64,000 nt of DNA from Cellvibrio polysaccharolyticus (GTDB lineage: Bacteria > Pseudomonadota > Gammaproteobacteria > Pseudomonadales > Cellvibrionaceae): positions 1,860,001 through 1,924,000 of the forward strand of contig NZ_PRDL01000001.1 of assembly GCF_015182315.1 (NCBI RefSeq), read 5' to 3'. The notes beneath the pieces were generated by a model, which was not told the DNA's origin, did no database searches, and was given only the letters and a program-made list of their open reading frames with translations. The translations under genes and the position numbers were made by a program. Shown here in pieces: positions 16,981-26,226 of the stretch (the stretch's first letter is position 1; each line of letters starts with the position of its first letter).

Positions 16981-19599
16981 TCAGATTGCTACAGTTTGAA
17001 TTTCTACCGCAGCAATGCGCTTGCCTTCGTCAGCAGCGCGTTGATAGCTTTCGATCTCATTAAAGTTGAGATAGCGATAAACATCAGCAGACATGCTGTC
17101 GAGTTTTTCTGCGTACTGAATGTACTCATCAAAGTTCGGCAGTTTACCCAGAATCGCCGCTACCGCTGCGAGTTCGGCAGAGGCAAGGTATACATCAGCG
17201 CCAGTACCCAAACGGTTCGGGAAGTTACGGGTAGAGGTAGACACCACGGTTGAGTTCGGGGCTACACGCGCCTGGTTACCCATACACAGTGAGCAGCCTG
17301 GCATTTCGGTGCGAGCACCTTTTACGCCGAAGATGCTGTAGTAACCTTCTTCCATCAACTGGTGCTCGTCCATTTTGGTGGGCGGGGCAATCCAGAGGCG
17401 GGTGGAAAGTTCATTTTTGGTAGAGTTGAGCAGTTTACCGGCAGCGCGGAAGTGACCGATGTTGGTCATGCACGAACCGATAAATACTTCATCAATTTTG
17501 GCGCCGGCAACTTCAGACAATACTTTTACATCGTCCGGGTCGTTCGGGCAGGCCAGAATGGGTTCTTTGATGTCGGCCAGGTCAATGTCGATAACAGCAG
17601 CGTATTCGGCATCGGCATCGGCTTCCATCAATTCAGGATTGGCCAGCCACTCTTCCATCTTCTGAGCACGACGCTCCAGAGTGCGAACATCGCCGTAGCC
17701 TTGTTCGATCATCCAGCGCAGCATGGTGATGTTGGAGTTGAGGTATTCGGCAATCGGCGCTTTGTCCAGTTTGATGGTACAACCGGCAGCAGAACGCTCG
17801 GCAGACGCATCGGAAATTTCAAATGCCTGTTCAACTTTCAGGTTGGACAGACCTTCTACTTCCAGAATACGGCCGGAGAAAATGTTCTTCTTGCCTTTTT
17901 TCTCAACGGTCAACAAACCCGCTTTGATGGCGTACAAAGGAATCGCATTCACCAGGTCACGCAGGGTGATGCCCGGTTGCATGTCGCCTTTGAAGCGAAC
18001 CAGTACCGATTCCGGCATGTCCAGCGGCATAACACCGGTAGCGGCAGCAAACGCCACCAGACCGGAACCGGCCGGGAAGGAGATACCAATCGGGAAACGG
18101 GTGTGCGAGTCACCACCGGTACCTACGGTGTCCGGCAACAACATGCGGTTCAGCCAGCTGTGAATTACACCATCGCCCGGACGCAGTGAAACACCGCCAC
18201 GGGTCATGATGAAGTCAGGCAGGGTGTGCTGGGTTTCGATGTCTACCGGCTTTGGATAAGCCGCGGTGTGACAGAAAGACTGCATGGTCAGGTCAGCAGA
18301 GAAGCCAAGGCACGCCAGGTCTTTCAGTTCATCACGGGTCATCGGGCCGGTGGTGTCCTGTGAACCGACGGTGGTCATGTAAGGCTCGCAGTAAGTACCC
18401 GGACGAATACCGGTTACGCCACAGGCTTTACCAACCATTTTTTGCGCCAGGGTGTAACCCTTGCCGGTATCAACCGGAGATTCCGGCAGACGGAACAGGG
18501 TAGAGGCGGGCAGGCCGAGAGAAGCGCGTGCCTTGGTGGTCAAACCGCGACCTACGATCAGCGGAATACGACCGCCAGCCTGAACTTCGTCCAGCAGTAC
18601 GTCGGATTTCAGCGCGAATTCGGAAATGACAGCGCCGGTTTCGGCGTTGAGGATTTTGCCTTCATAAGGACGGATATCAATCACGTCGCCCATATTCAGG
18701 TCATCTACCGGAGCTTCAAAAACCAGTGCGCCGGCATCTTCCATGGTGTTGTAGAAAATCGGCGCGACTTTGCTGCCGATACACACACCACCGGTGCGCT
18801 TGTTGGGTACGCCCGGAATGTCGTCACCGATGTACCAGAGTACCGAGTTGGTACCGGATTTACGGGAAGAACCGGTACCTACCACGTCACCCACAAATGC
18901 CAGCGGGTAACCTTTGGTTTTCAGGGCTTCGATTTGTTTGATCGGGCCGATGGTGCCCGGCTCGTCCGGGGTCAGGCCTTCACGTTCCATTTTGAACATG
19001 GCCAGGGCGTGCAACGGAATGTCAGGACGTGACCAGGCATCCGGCGCTGGCGACAAGTCATCGGTATTGGTTTCACCGGTCACTTTGAATACGGTCAGTT
19101 TGGTGCTTTCCGGTACTTTCGGGCGCTTGGTAAACCACTCGCCGTCTGCCCAGGATTGCAATACGCCTTGCGCGGCAGCGTTGCCGGCTTTGGCTTTCTC
19201 TTCCACATCATGGAAGGCATCAAACATCAGCAGGGTATGCTTGAGCTGTTCGGCTGCAAGCGGAGCCAGCTCAGCATTATCCAGCAGGTTCACCAGGGTT
19301 TCGATGTTGTAACCACCCAGCATCATACCGAGCAGTTTGATGGCCAGAGGTTTGTCGATGAGGGGAGATTGGGCTTCGTCTTTGAGGATTGCGCTCAGAA
19401 AAGCAGCTTTTACATAGGCTGCTTCGTCAACACCTGGCGGAACGCGGTTGGTGATCAGGTCAAGCAGGGTTTCTGCTTCATTGGCAGGTGGGTTTTTTAA
19501 TAATTCTACCAGTCCGGCGACTTGTTCGGCGTTTAGCGGTTTAGGCGGTACACCTTCTTCAGCGCGTTCTGCGACATGTTTACGATAGGCTTCAAGCAC
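16981..19599 (-). CDS. acnB: Aconitate hydratase B
   Basis: This 872-residue protein matches AcnB over its whole length. The AcnB-specific N-terminal HEAT-like domain is followed by the swivel domain and the aconitase core. Fe-S cluster cysteines are in FIGSCMTNIGHFR and GCSLCMGNQARV. It interconverts citrate and isocitrate in the TCA cycle and, in E. coli, also acts as an iron-sensitive mRNA-binding protein and as 2-methylisocitrate dehydratase. It appears to be a single-gene unit with its own terminator. Confidence 0.98.
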   Translation of the reverse strand: MLEAYRKHVAERAEEGVPPKPLNAEQVAGLVELLKNPPANEAETLLDLITNRVPPGVDEAAYVKAAFLSAILKDEAQSPLIDKPLAIKLLGMMLGGYNIETLVNLLDNAELAPLAAEQLKHTLLMFDAFHDVEEKAKAGNAAAQGVLQSWADGEWFTKRPKVPESTKLTVFKVTGETNTDDLSPAPDAWSRPDIPLHALAMFKMEREGLTPDEPGTIGPIKQIEALKTKGYPLAFVGDVVGTGSSRKSGTNSVLWYIGDDIPGVPNKRTGGVCIGSKVAPIFYNTMEDAGALVFEAPVDDLNMGDVIDIRPYEGKILNAETGAVISEFALKSDVLLDEVQAGGRIPLIVGRGLTTKARASLGLPASTLFRLPESPVDTGKGYTLAQKMVGKACGVTGIRPGTYCEPYMTTVGSQDTTGPMTRDELKDLACLGFSADLTMQSFCHTAAYPKPVDIETQHTLPDFIMTRGGVSLRPGDGVIHSWLNRMLLPDTVGTGGDSHTRFPIGISFPAGSGLVAFAAATGVMPLDMPESVLVRFKGDMQPGITLRDLVNAIPLYAIKAGLLTVEKKGKKNIFSGRILEVEGLSNLKVEQAFEISDASAERSAAGCTIKLDKAPIAEYLNSNITMLRWMIEQGYGDVRTLERRAQKMEEWLANPELMEADADAEYAAVIDIDLADIKEPILACPNDPDDVKVLSEVAGAKIDEVFIGSCMTNIGHFRAAGKLLNSTKNELSTRLWIAPPTKMDEHQLMEEGYYSIFGVKGARTEMPGCSLCMGNQARVAPNSTVVSTSTRNFPNRLGTGADVYLASAELAAVAAILGKLPNFDEYIQYAEKLDSMSADVYRYLNFNEIESYQRAADEGKRIAAVEIQTVAI

Positions 19600-19882
19600 G
19601 GTTTATTTCCTCTGATTTGTGAGTTTACTCCCTTGGCAGGATCTCTGCGTCGGGAGACTATCCATGACCGACATGGATGAAATTGAACACTCTGGCAAGA
19701 GCGAACAATCGGGCGCAAATTATACATGAAAGCCTTTGTTCTGTTAACTTTTCGCGACGCGGTTGATGGTTCGAGCCGGTAATAGAAAAGAGTTTTTGCG
19801 GCGGGGCTGTGCTATGTTTTCATTTTTTCAGAGCGAGCCCAGGGTAACCGGTGATCCGTTGCCCGCCATTCAGGAGACCAGC

Positions 19883-20935
19883 ATGACAAAAACGCGGATT
19901 TTTTCAGCGCTAACACCTATTGCAACCCTACTTTTGGCAGGCGGCCTGGTTGCCTGCAGTGAGTCAGCGCCACCGGAAGCGGTTACCGCTTCCAGCCTGT
20001 CTTCCGAAACGGCATTTTTAACCGCGCCCGAAGAGCAGGTACTGGATAAAGCCCAATGGAGCTGCCCGTCTACCGGTGGCACCGCGCCCAAAGGCCGGTT
20101 GATTGCGGACCGGGTTGATGCCGCCGACTCCACCCGTGATGAGCCCGGCTTGTACGAAGGCCCGGTATGGTTGAATGGCGCCCTGTATTTTTCCGACTTC
20201 ACCTTCGCAGACGGTTTTCCCTCCCGTATTCAGCGCCTGGTGGATAACGCCACCATGGACACCGTGATAGAAGACAGCGGCAGTAATGGCTTGGCGGTAG
20301 ATGCCGACGGTTTTATTATCGGCGCGGTGCACAGCACCAAATCACTGACCCGCTTTAACCTGACTACCGGCGAACGCTCCAACATTGCCGGTATCTACCA
20401 GGAAAATGCCTTTAACTCACCGAATGACCTTACCGAAGCCCACGATGGCAGCGTGTATTTCACCGACCCGGATTTCCAACGTTCGGCAGCGCCAGGCGGC
20501 CAGGATAAAACCCGTGTCTACCGCGTCAGTGCCAGCGGCGAAGTGAGTGTGGTCGATGAAACCATCGCCAACCCGAACGGCATTGCCTTGTCTCCGGCGC
20601 AAGATGTGCTTTATGTGGCGGGCGGTGGCGAAAACGGTTTCCTGAGAGCCTATCCGATTGCCGACGGCGTACCGGGAGAAGGTAAAAACCTGGTCGATAA
20701 TGTACGTGTGCCCGACGGGTTGGCCATTGATTGCCTGGGTAATATTTACGTTACCGAGCATCTGGCACAGCAAGCGCGGGTGTTTTCTCCTGACGGTGAA
20801 GAATTGGCAACCATTAAAGTGGATGCCAACATCACCAATGCCGCTTTCGGTGGCCCGGAGCGTAAAACCCTGTACCTGACCGGTGCCGGTTCGGTGTGGA
20901 AGCTGGAGCTGGACGTAGCCGGTTTCCCTTACTAA
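19883..20935 (+). CDS. SMP-30/gluconolactonase-like lipoprotein
   Basis: This is a 350-residue protein with a lipoprotein signal (GGLVACSES; the Cys of LVAC is lipidated). The beta-propeller resembles SMP-30/gluconolactonase enzymes: YEGPVWLNGALYFSD, NGLAVDADG, NSPNDLTEAHDGSVYFTDP and PNGIALSP. These usually contain a divalent metal (Glu, Asn and Asp ligands) and hydrolyse sugar lactones. It could act on lactones made by sugar oxidation at the cell surface, such as products of the dehydrogenase at 3.8 kb (inference). The start at 19883 is supported by AGGAGA and by the lipobox position; the upstream ATG codons would disrupt the signal. Confidence 0.88.
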   Translation: MTKTRIFSALTPIATLLLAGGLVACSESAPPEAVTASSLSSETAFLTAPEEQVLDKAQWSCPSTGGTAPKGRLIADRVDAADSTRDEPGLYEGPVWLNGALYFSDFTFADGFPSRIQRLVDNATMDTVIEDSGSNGLAVDADGFIIGAVHSTKSLTRFNLTTGERSNIAGIYQENAFNSPNDLTEAHDGSVYFTDPDFQRSAAPGGQDKTRVYRVSASGEVSVVDETIANPNGIALSPAQDVLYVAGGGENGFLRAYPIADGVPGEGKNLVDNVRVPDGLAIDCLGNIYVTEHLAQQARVFSPDGEELATIKVDANITNAAFGGPERKTLYLTGAGSVWKLELDVAGFPY

Positions 20936-21022
20936 TTCGCGTTGGCAGAGCCGGTGTTGCAAAAGCCCGGCTACTGATGCGTTTGCGGTATTAACCATGG
21001 AGCGGTTTTTGTTTGTTTTGAG

Positions 21023-21044
21023 CTGACGCCCATTGCGGCGTCAG
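21023..21044 (+). terminator. Hairpin after the SMP-30 gene, possible terminator
   Basis: An 8-bp stem, CTGACGCC-CATTGC-GGCGTCAG, is followed by only a weak T-rich tail. It may be a Rho-independent terminator of modest strength. Confidence 0.5.
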
Positions 21045-21070
21045 TTCACTTTGGTGAGCTGTTAAACCCC

Positions 21071-21535
21071 ATGTCTTTATTTAAACCCGTTAAAACACCG
21101 TGTGTGGGTATTTGCTCCACGGGCATTGGCGACAGTGTCTGCCGTGGCTGCAAGCGATTTGCCCATGAGGTGATTGACTGGAACTTGTACTCGCACGACC
21201 AGAAATTGCTGATCGCCCGCCGGCTGGAAAGCTTCCTGTCGCAAATTGTCCGTAATCACATTGAAATTCTTGATGAGCGTTTGTTGCTTGAACAAATCCG
21301 CTATCAGCAAATCCAGTTCAAACCTGAGCAACCAGCCTATTGCTGGGTGTTTGATTTATTACGCGCCGGTGCCAGCCAGATTCATGATTTGGGCGTTTTC
21401 GGCCTTTGTTTGCAACCGGCCAGCCATCATTTATCGCTCAAGCAAATCAGCCAGCTCATTGATCAGGATTATTACGCCTTATCGCTGGCGCACTACGAGC
21501 GTTACATTGAACCGGGTTTACCGCCCAAAACCTGA
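21071..21535 (+). CDS. DUF1289 domain protein
   Basis: This is a 154-residue protein. Its N-terminal part carries the DUF1289 cysteine pattern (TPCVGICSTG...CRGCKR), which probably binds zinc or an Fe-S cluster. The C-terminal hundred residues are helical and have no family I recognise. DUF1289 proteins are usually shorter, so this is an extended form. It lies 128 bases upstream of miaE on the same strand. Confidence 0.8.
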   Translation: MSLFKPVKTPCVGICSTGIGDSVCRGCKRFAHEVIDWNLYSHDQKLLIARRLESFLSQIVRNHIEILDERLLLEQIRYQQIQFKPEQPAYCWVFDLLRAGASQIHDLGVFGLCLQPASHHLSLKQISQLIDQDYYALSLAHYERYIEPGLPPKT

Positions 21536-21663
21536 GTGCCCATTATTTGCCAGCAGGGCGCGAAAATAGCCGCACAAAGGCTATGGACTCTGTGTAAACT
21601 TCGCACCGTTTCTGTGGCCGCCTGCTGGCTCTTATCTCCTGACGGATTGATCCTGACCTTACC

Positions 21664-22275
21664 ATGAACGAACTGAACGAAATTCTTGAGTTTTTACATT
21701 GTGAAACCCCGGATGCCTGGATTGAGGCAGCGGTAGCCAACCAGGCGTTGTTGCTGCTCGACCACGCCAACTGCGAAAAGAAGGCCGCTTCTACCGCCTT
21801 GACGCTGATGTACCGTTACGTGGGCGACTTTGACATGATGCATAAGATGTCGCGGTTGGCGCGTGAAGAGTTGCGTCATTACGAGCAGGTGATGGACATC
21901 ATGCAAAAGCGTGGTGTGCCTTATGACCAGATTACGCCTTGCCGTTATGCGTCCGAGTTGCGCAAACCGGTACGCACCCATGAACCGGCTCGTTATATTG
22001 ATACGCTGATTGTGGGGGCGATTATTGAAGCGCGTTCCTGCGAGCGTTTTGCCAAATTGGCGCCGCATTTGGATGAGGATTTGCAGAGGTTTTATCTGTC
22101 CTTGTTGAAGTCCGAGGCGCGTCACTATCAGGATTATTTGCTGCTGGCCAGCCGTGCGGCAGAGGGTGAGGATATTGGCGAGCGCGTGCAGCTTTTTCTT
22201 GCGCTGGAAAAAACACTTATCGAAAGCCCGGATACCGAATTCCGTTTTCATTCCGGTGTTCCGCAGGAGGCGTGA
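21664..22275 (+). CDS. miaE: tRNA-(ms2io6A)-hydroxylase MiaE
   Basis: This is a 203-residue di-iron hydroxylase. Ferritin-like helices carry the iron ligands: Glu in ANCEKKA, EELRHYE, EARSCERF and EARHYQDY. MiaE hydroxylates the isopentenyl side chain of ms2i6A at position 37 of certain tRNAs, using oxygen. The length and motif order match the family. A structured repeat (copy B) follows 62 bases after the stop. Confidence 0.95.
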   Translation: MNELNEILEFLHCETPDAWIEAAVANQALLLLDHANCEKKAASTALTLMYRYVGDFDMMHKMSRLAREELRHYEQVMDIMQKRGVPYDQITPCRYASELRKPVRTHEPARYIDTLIVGAIIEARSCERFAKLAPHLDEDLQRFYLSLLKSEARHYQDYLLLASRAAEGEDIGERVQLFLALEKTLIESPDTEFRFHSGVPQEA

Positions 22276-22337
22276 GTTTTTTCAGGCGCTATAGAAGCTG
22301 TCTATTTCGGTATCGTTCCTGAGCGGGTGCATTCTGT

Positions 22338-22448
22338 CCGTTTGTCACCACTTTTCTTTTTCCAAAAGCGCATAGATACGTCCGTGTAGCTCCCTCGAGT
22401 CATCCCTGACTCGACGGTTTTGGAAAAAGAAAACTGGAGACAAACTCG
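22338..22448 (-). repeat. Structured dispersed repeat, copy B (short form, 111 bp)
   Basis: The arms at 22341-22367 and 22418-22444 are inverted complements with two mismatches. Inside is the hairpin CGAGTCA-GGGA-TGACTCG (read on the minus strand). The long interior seen in copies A and D is absent. The arm-specific 12 bases (ACCACTTTTCTT and its partner) are unlike those of the other copies. The GCGC end faces the miaE stop. Confidence 0.85.
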
Positions 22449-22970
22449 CTTTGTGCCTGCGGGGCGTCCTTTCTTTTCTTGCAAGCCGGGTACCTTATTT
22501 AAATCCTTTTGTCTTTTGCGTAACGTCGGTTGTCTGTATTGATAACTGAGACGCCCGTCCCATTTCAGTGTGTGCCACTTTTCCTCTCCCTCGTCTCACT
22601 TTTGTTTCCCGCGCAAAGGGACTTCTCAACTATTTGTTTGTCAACGCTATTTTACTTTTCCTCCACTGACGTGCTTTGGCGCGGTTCACTTTTGTTCTGC
22701 TGGGTATCGGGACGACTTGCGGGTAAAACGGGTTCATTCTGACTGACGGTAATCCGGAGATCTGGACGCTCATATTCCCGGTTGCTCATGGAGCGAGTAA
22801 CAACGAGCGGGATGAATTTTCGGAAGCGCTTTTAATAATAAAACCGGGTTAACCCCTGAAGCTCCGGTGCAGTTGTTGTCGTTGTGGAGAAGTCGGCGCC
22901 GTTTCCTTGCGGTGTTGAACACAACAGAGATCGTTGGTTTTCAGCGGTTCCTGCTCTTGAGGAACGCGTC
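22449..22970. other. Intergenic region without a supported gene
   Basis: About 520 bases lie between repeat B and the di-haem gene. A small hydrophobic open frame at 22530-22742 has no recognisable family, no clear ribosome-binding site and unusual composition, so I do not call it. The stretch probably holds the promoter and leader of the next gene. Confidence 0.5.
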
Positions 22971-25319
22971 ATGCGAATAATAAAATTGAATTACCGTGTT
23001 GTTGCTCGTGCCACCGCTCTGCTTTTTGCACTCTTTGTTGCACTGGGGGTGATAGCGCCATCTGCTTACGCTGCTTGCAGTAATGGGTGTATTTCTACGC
23101 TTAACAGTTCTACCTTGCGCGCCGAAGTCAGTCGGGGTGATGTGGTGGACATTCACTACCGTATTAATAACGGCCCGCAAATGAATTACCGGATGCAGGT
23201 TGCTGCCGGCAGGTGGCATTACGATATTGCCGGCTTGAGTGGCGGTGATGTGGTCAGCATCAGTTTCACCGTTATTACCGCGGGTGTAGGGGAGAATATT
23301 AGCTGGCAGAATTATTCGCTGGGCGCTGTTTCGTCATCCAGCAGTGCAGCCTCAAGCCAGCCGGCCAGCAGTGTGTCCAGCCAGTCATCACAGTCCTCGA
23401 GTGCGGCGAGCAGCACGCCGGTGTCCATCAATGTGGTGCCCTTGTATAACGCTACAACCCCGCTGGAAGGCGCTATTCAATTTGATCGCGGTGATGCGTT
23501 GGTAACACGTATTTCAGACCGGGGGCGGGATCGTCATGCCAAGGAAAGCCAATTTCAGGCTTACGACCATTTTCTGAGTTTTTACTGGGAAGACCGCACC
23601 GCTGCTATCGAGATTGTGGATTACGTGGCCAAGGGTGGTGATTCCATTCGCATGAATGTACGTACCGAATTTCGCCTTAACGATACCGAAGCGGAAAACC
23701 GCTGGTTTTATCGCGGCGTGGGTACCGTGGCCGAATACTATGACAATGGCACCATGGAAGTGGTGGATGACCTGAATTACTACAAGGAACGCAGCTGGAA
23801 CGCACGGGAAAACCGCCCGATTCAGGTGGGCGATAAGCTTGAATTCGAGCTGAGCCAATTTCTCGATCCCGGCGTGCCTAACGGGCGTGCTGCCTATTAC
23901 GGTACTACCTACCTTTATATCGTTGGTGAAGGGTTGGTGCCCTGGGATATTTTGCCCGGCACTTTCGGGCCGTTAAACGGCACCAAAGACTCGGTAAAAA
24001 TTCCGGAAAAAGCCTGGCTTGGCGGTAAAACCACGCTGCCTTATATGCACTCCAACGAGCCGGATAATCACTTTATTCAAATGGCGACCAATCTCGGTTA
24101 TGAAAACGGCCAGCCGTTTGTGTTGGGGCGCCGGGTGCATCACACGTCTTTCGTTAGCGGTTTGCACGATGAACACGCCGAGAACGGTGTATTTAACGCG
24201 CTGGTCGGTTTGACCGGTTCCCATTTTGTGAATGACCGCTGCGCCAGTTGTCACGTGCGCAATGGCCGGGCAGCACCTGCACCCGTTGGTCAGCCGTTAA
24301 ATCAGTGGGTGTTCCGTGTGGCCGATGTAACCGGCGCGCCCGATCCGGATATTGGCCGTTATTTACAGCCGCAAACCACCGGCGGTGCTACCAGTGAAGG
24401 TACGGTTGCCATTCAGTCGTGGAACGAGTCCGGTGGCTTGCGCTCGCCCGAGTATCAATTCAATGGCGTAACGCCGGTGTTGTTTTCTGCACGTATTGCA
24501 CCGCAGTTGGTGGGCATGGGTTTGCTGGAAGCGGTAGCGGAAGAAACCATTCTGGCTATGGAAGATCCGGATGATCTGAATAATGATGGTATTTCCGGTC
24601 GCGCCAATCGGGTGATTGATCCGGAAACCGGCGAAACCCGTCTCGGGCGTTTTGGCTGGAAAGCCGGTACTTCCAGTGTGCGCCACCAAATTGCCGCCGC
24701 GTTTAACAACGATATGGGCGTAATGACCAGCGTATTTCCCAACCCGGATTGCGGTGCCAACCAGACCGATTGCGCCACCGGTGCCGGGCAGCTGGACGAT
24801 GAGCACCTGGAAAACCTGGTGAAATATGTATCGCTGTTGGGGGTGCGCCCACAGCGTGACATTACCAACGCCGCCGTGGTTCGCGGCGAAGCACAGTTTG
24901 CCGCTATCGGTTGTGTGGCTTGTCATACCCCGACCTTGCAAACCAGTGCTTACCATCCGCTGGCCGAGTTGCGCGATCAAACCATTCACCCTTACACCGA
25001 TATGTTGCTGCACGATATGGGACCGGGTTTGGCAGACAACCTGGGTGAAGGCCAGGCTTCCGGTTCCGAATGGCGTACCGCGCCTCTGTGGGGGTTGGGT
25101 TTGTCAGCCTGTGTTACCGGTGGCGTAACCAATCCGATTGGCGGGCAGGGCAATGAAGTGTGTACGCCGGTGCACAGTTATTTGCACGATGGTCGCGCCC
25201 GCAGTATTGATGAAGCCATTCGCTGGCATGGCGGTGAAGCGCAAGGTGCAAACACTCGTTACCAGGCGCTGAGTAATTCGCAACAACAAGACCTGCTGCG
25301 TTTTCTCGAATCACTCTGA
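22971..25319 (+). CDS. Secreted di-haem oxidoreductase (DUF1111) with N-terminal CBM56-like domain
   Basis: This is a 782-residue protein. Signal peptide (about 1-34, ending AYA-ACS); a small beta-sandwich domain (about 35-118; VDIHYRINNG, GRWHYDIAGLSGGDVV) that looks like beta-1,3-glucan-binding CBM56; Ser/Gln-rich linker; an uncharacterised domain (about 155-320); then a DUF1111 di-haem domain with CASCH (424-428) and CVACH (648-652) and the HDMGPGLADN region near the end. Related proteins are annotated as thiol oxidoreductases or MauG-like cytochromes. The polysaccharide-binding module and linker style match the redox locus at 8.4-14 kb, so it may serve the same extracellular electron-transfer role (inference). 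The start at 22971 is chosen for TGAGGAA and the signal peptide. Confidence 0.87.
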   Translation: MRIIKLNYRVVARATALLFALFVALGVIAPSAYAACSNGCISTLNSSTLRAEVSRGDVVDIHYRINNGPQMNYRMQVAAGRWHYDIAGLSGGDVVSISFTVITAGVGENISWQNYSLGAVSSSSSAASSQPASSVSSQSSQSSSAASSTPVSINVVPLYNATTPLEGAIQFDRGDALVTRISDRGRDRHAKESQFQAYDHFLSFYWEDRTAAIEIVDYVAKGGDSIRMNVRTEFRLNDTEAENRWFYRGVGTVAEYYDNGTMEVVDDLNYYKERSWNARENRPIQVGDKLEFELSQFLDPGVPNGRAAYYGTTYLYIVGEGLVPWDILPGTFGPLNGTKDSVKIPEKAWLGGKTTLPYMHSNEPDNHFIQMATNLGYENGQPFVLGRRVHHTSFVSGLHDEHAENGVFNALVGLTGSHFVNDRCASCHVRNGRAAPAPVGQPLNQWVFRVADVTGAPDPDIGRYLQPQTTGGATSEGTVAIQSWNESGGLRSPEYQFNGVTPVLFSARIAPQLVGMGLLEAVAEETILAMEDPDDLNNDGISGRANRVIDPETGETRLGRFGWKAGTSSVRHQIAAAFNNDMGVMTSVFPNPDCGANQTDCATGAGQLDDEHLENLVKYVSLLGVRPQRDITNAAVVRGEAQFAAIGCVACHTPTLQTSAYHPLAELRDQTIHPYTDMLLHDMGPGLADNLGEGQASGSEWRTAPLWGLGLSACVTGGVTNPIGGQGNEVCTPVHSYLHDGRARSIDEAIRWHGGEAQGANTRYQALSNSQQQDLLRFLESL

Positions 25320-25361
25320 TTTATCCGGAAGTTTGTCATAAGCATTGCCGCTTATGACACG

Positions 25362-25408
25362 AAAGGGCGGTTTTCTGCCTCGCAATGCGGGATGGAAAAC
25401 CGCCCTTT
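25362..25408 (+). terminator. Hairpin after the di-haem gene, probable terminator
   Basis: A 14-bp perfect stem (AAAGGGCGGTTTTC and its complement) has a loop of about 19 bases and ends in TTT. It starts 42 bases past the stop. The remaining sequence to 25692 holds nothing I can assign beyond a promoter for the next gene. Confidence 0.7.
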
Positions 25409-25692
25409 GTGGTTGATAGCCGGTAAATAGTTGCGCGGGTTGTGGTGATAACTGTGCGTGAGCTAACGAAAAAACAGCAAACTCGCGTTTGCAGGCGCCA
25501 GCACCCGGCAAGGTCATTTTTTCCCGCTACACTGAATATGAAGTCGGTGAGATTTGAAGGAGTCGGCAAGGCCGATAACGATTTTCCCTATCTCCGGCAT
25601 AAGCATGTTTTGTAGAAGGCGTTGTTACGCAGCGTCTTTTCCAGAGCATGAGTCATCAAGACAAAAGTCATCAAGGTACAGGAGAAACAAAT

Positions 25693-25944
25693 ATGACATT
25701 AACCGGACTGCTGATTTTTCTGCTTATTGGTGCAATTGCCGGCTGGCTGGCGGGAACCCTGGTAAAGGGTGGTGGCTTCGGCCTCGCTGGTAACATCGTG
25801 GTGGGTATCGTCGGTGCTTTTATCGGCGGCTTTTTATTCAGCGCGATGGGTGTCGCGACCGTAAGTCTGGTCGGGCAAATTATTAGTGCCACTATTGGTG
25901 CTGTGGTACTGCTGATTATCATCAGAGCTATCAAACGGGCTTAA
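25693..25944 (+). CDS. GlsB/YeaQ/YmgE-family small membrane protein
   Basis: This is an 83-residue, very hydrophobic, glycine-rich protein with three probable membrane helices and motifs such as GAIAGWLAGTLVKGGGFGLAGN and GIVGAFIGG. It belongs to the transglycosylase-associated/GlsB family, often stress-induced in bacteria; the biochemical role is unknown. The start at 25693 is set by AGGAGAAA upstream. A strong GC-rich terminator follows, so it is a monocistronic gene. Confidence 0.9.
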   Translation: MTLTGLLIFLLIGAIAGWLAGTLVKGGGFGLAGNIVVGIVGAFIGGFLFSAMGVATVSLVGQIISATIGAVVLLIIIRAIKRA

Positions 25945-25966
25945 CCCGAAGCTCGATAGTAGCAGT

Positions 25967-26000
25967 AAAAACGCCCGGGGCCAGTCGCCCCGGGCGTTTT
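25967..26000 (+). terminator. Rho-independent terminator after the GlsB-family gene
   Basis: A very stable 10-bp GC stem, ACGCCCGGGG / CCCCGGGCGT, with a 7-base loop is followed by TTTT. Confidence 0.9.
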
Positions 26001-26226
26001 GTATGGCGGGTTAGCAATGTGTGTAACAAAAATAATCCTTTGATGATAAATTCCCTTGTCCGACATATTGCCAGCACTGCAGATCTCTGAAAAACTGCGT
26101 GCAATTGAATGTTTGTGATTTTACAAACCAAAGCTGTGACGCGTTCCTGACCACCTGCACCCTGGAGGTGAATCAGCGGATCTGTTTGCGGGATGATGTA
26201 GTGTTTAAATAAGGATAAAAATCCCG

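Noticed and set aside
17362..18189. Long open frames opposite acnB and opposite other large genes
   Set aside because: These are antisense shadows of well-supported genes, with low-complexity or Arg/Ser-rich translations.
22530..22742. Small hydrophobic protein gene
   Set aside because: No ribosome-binding site, no family and skewed composition; probably chance.
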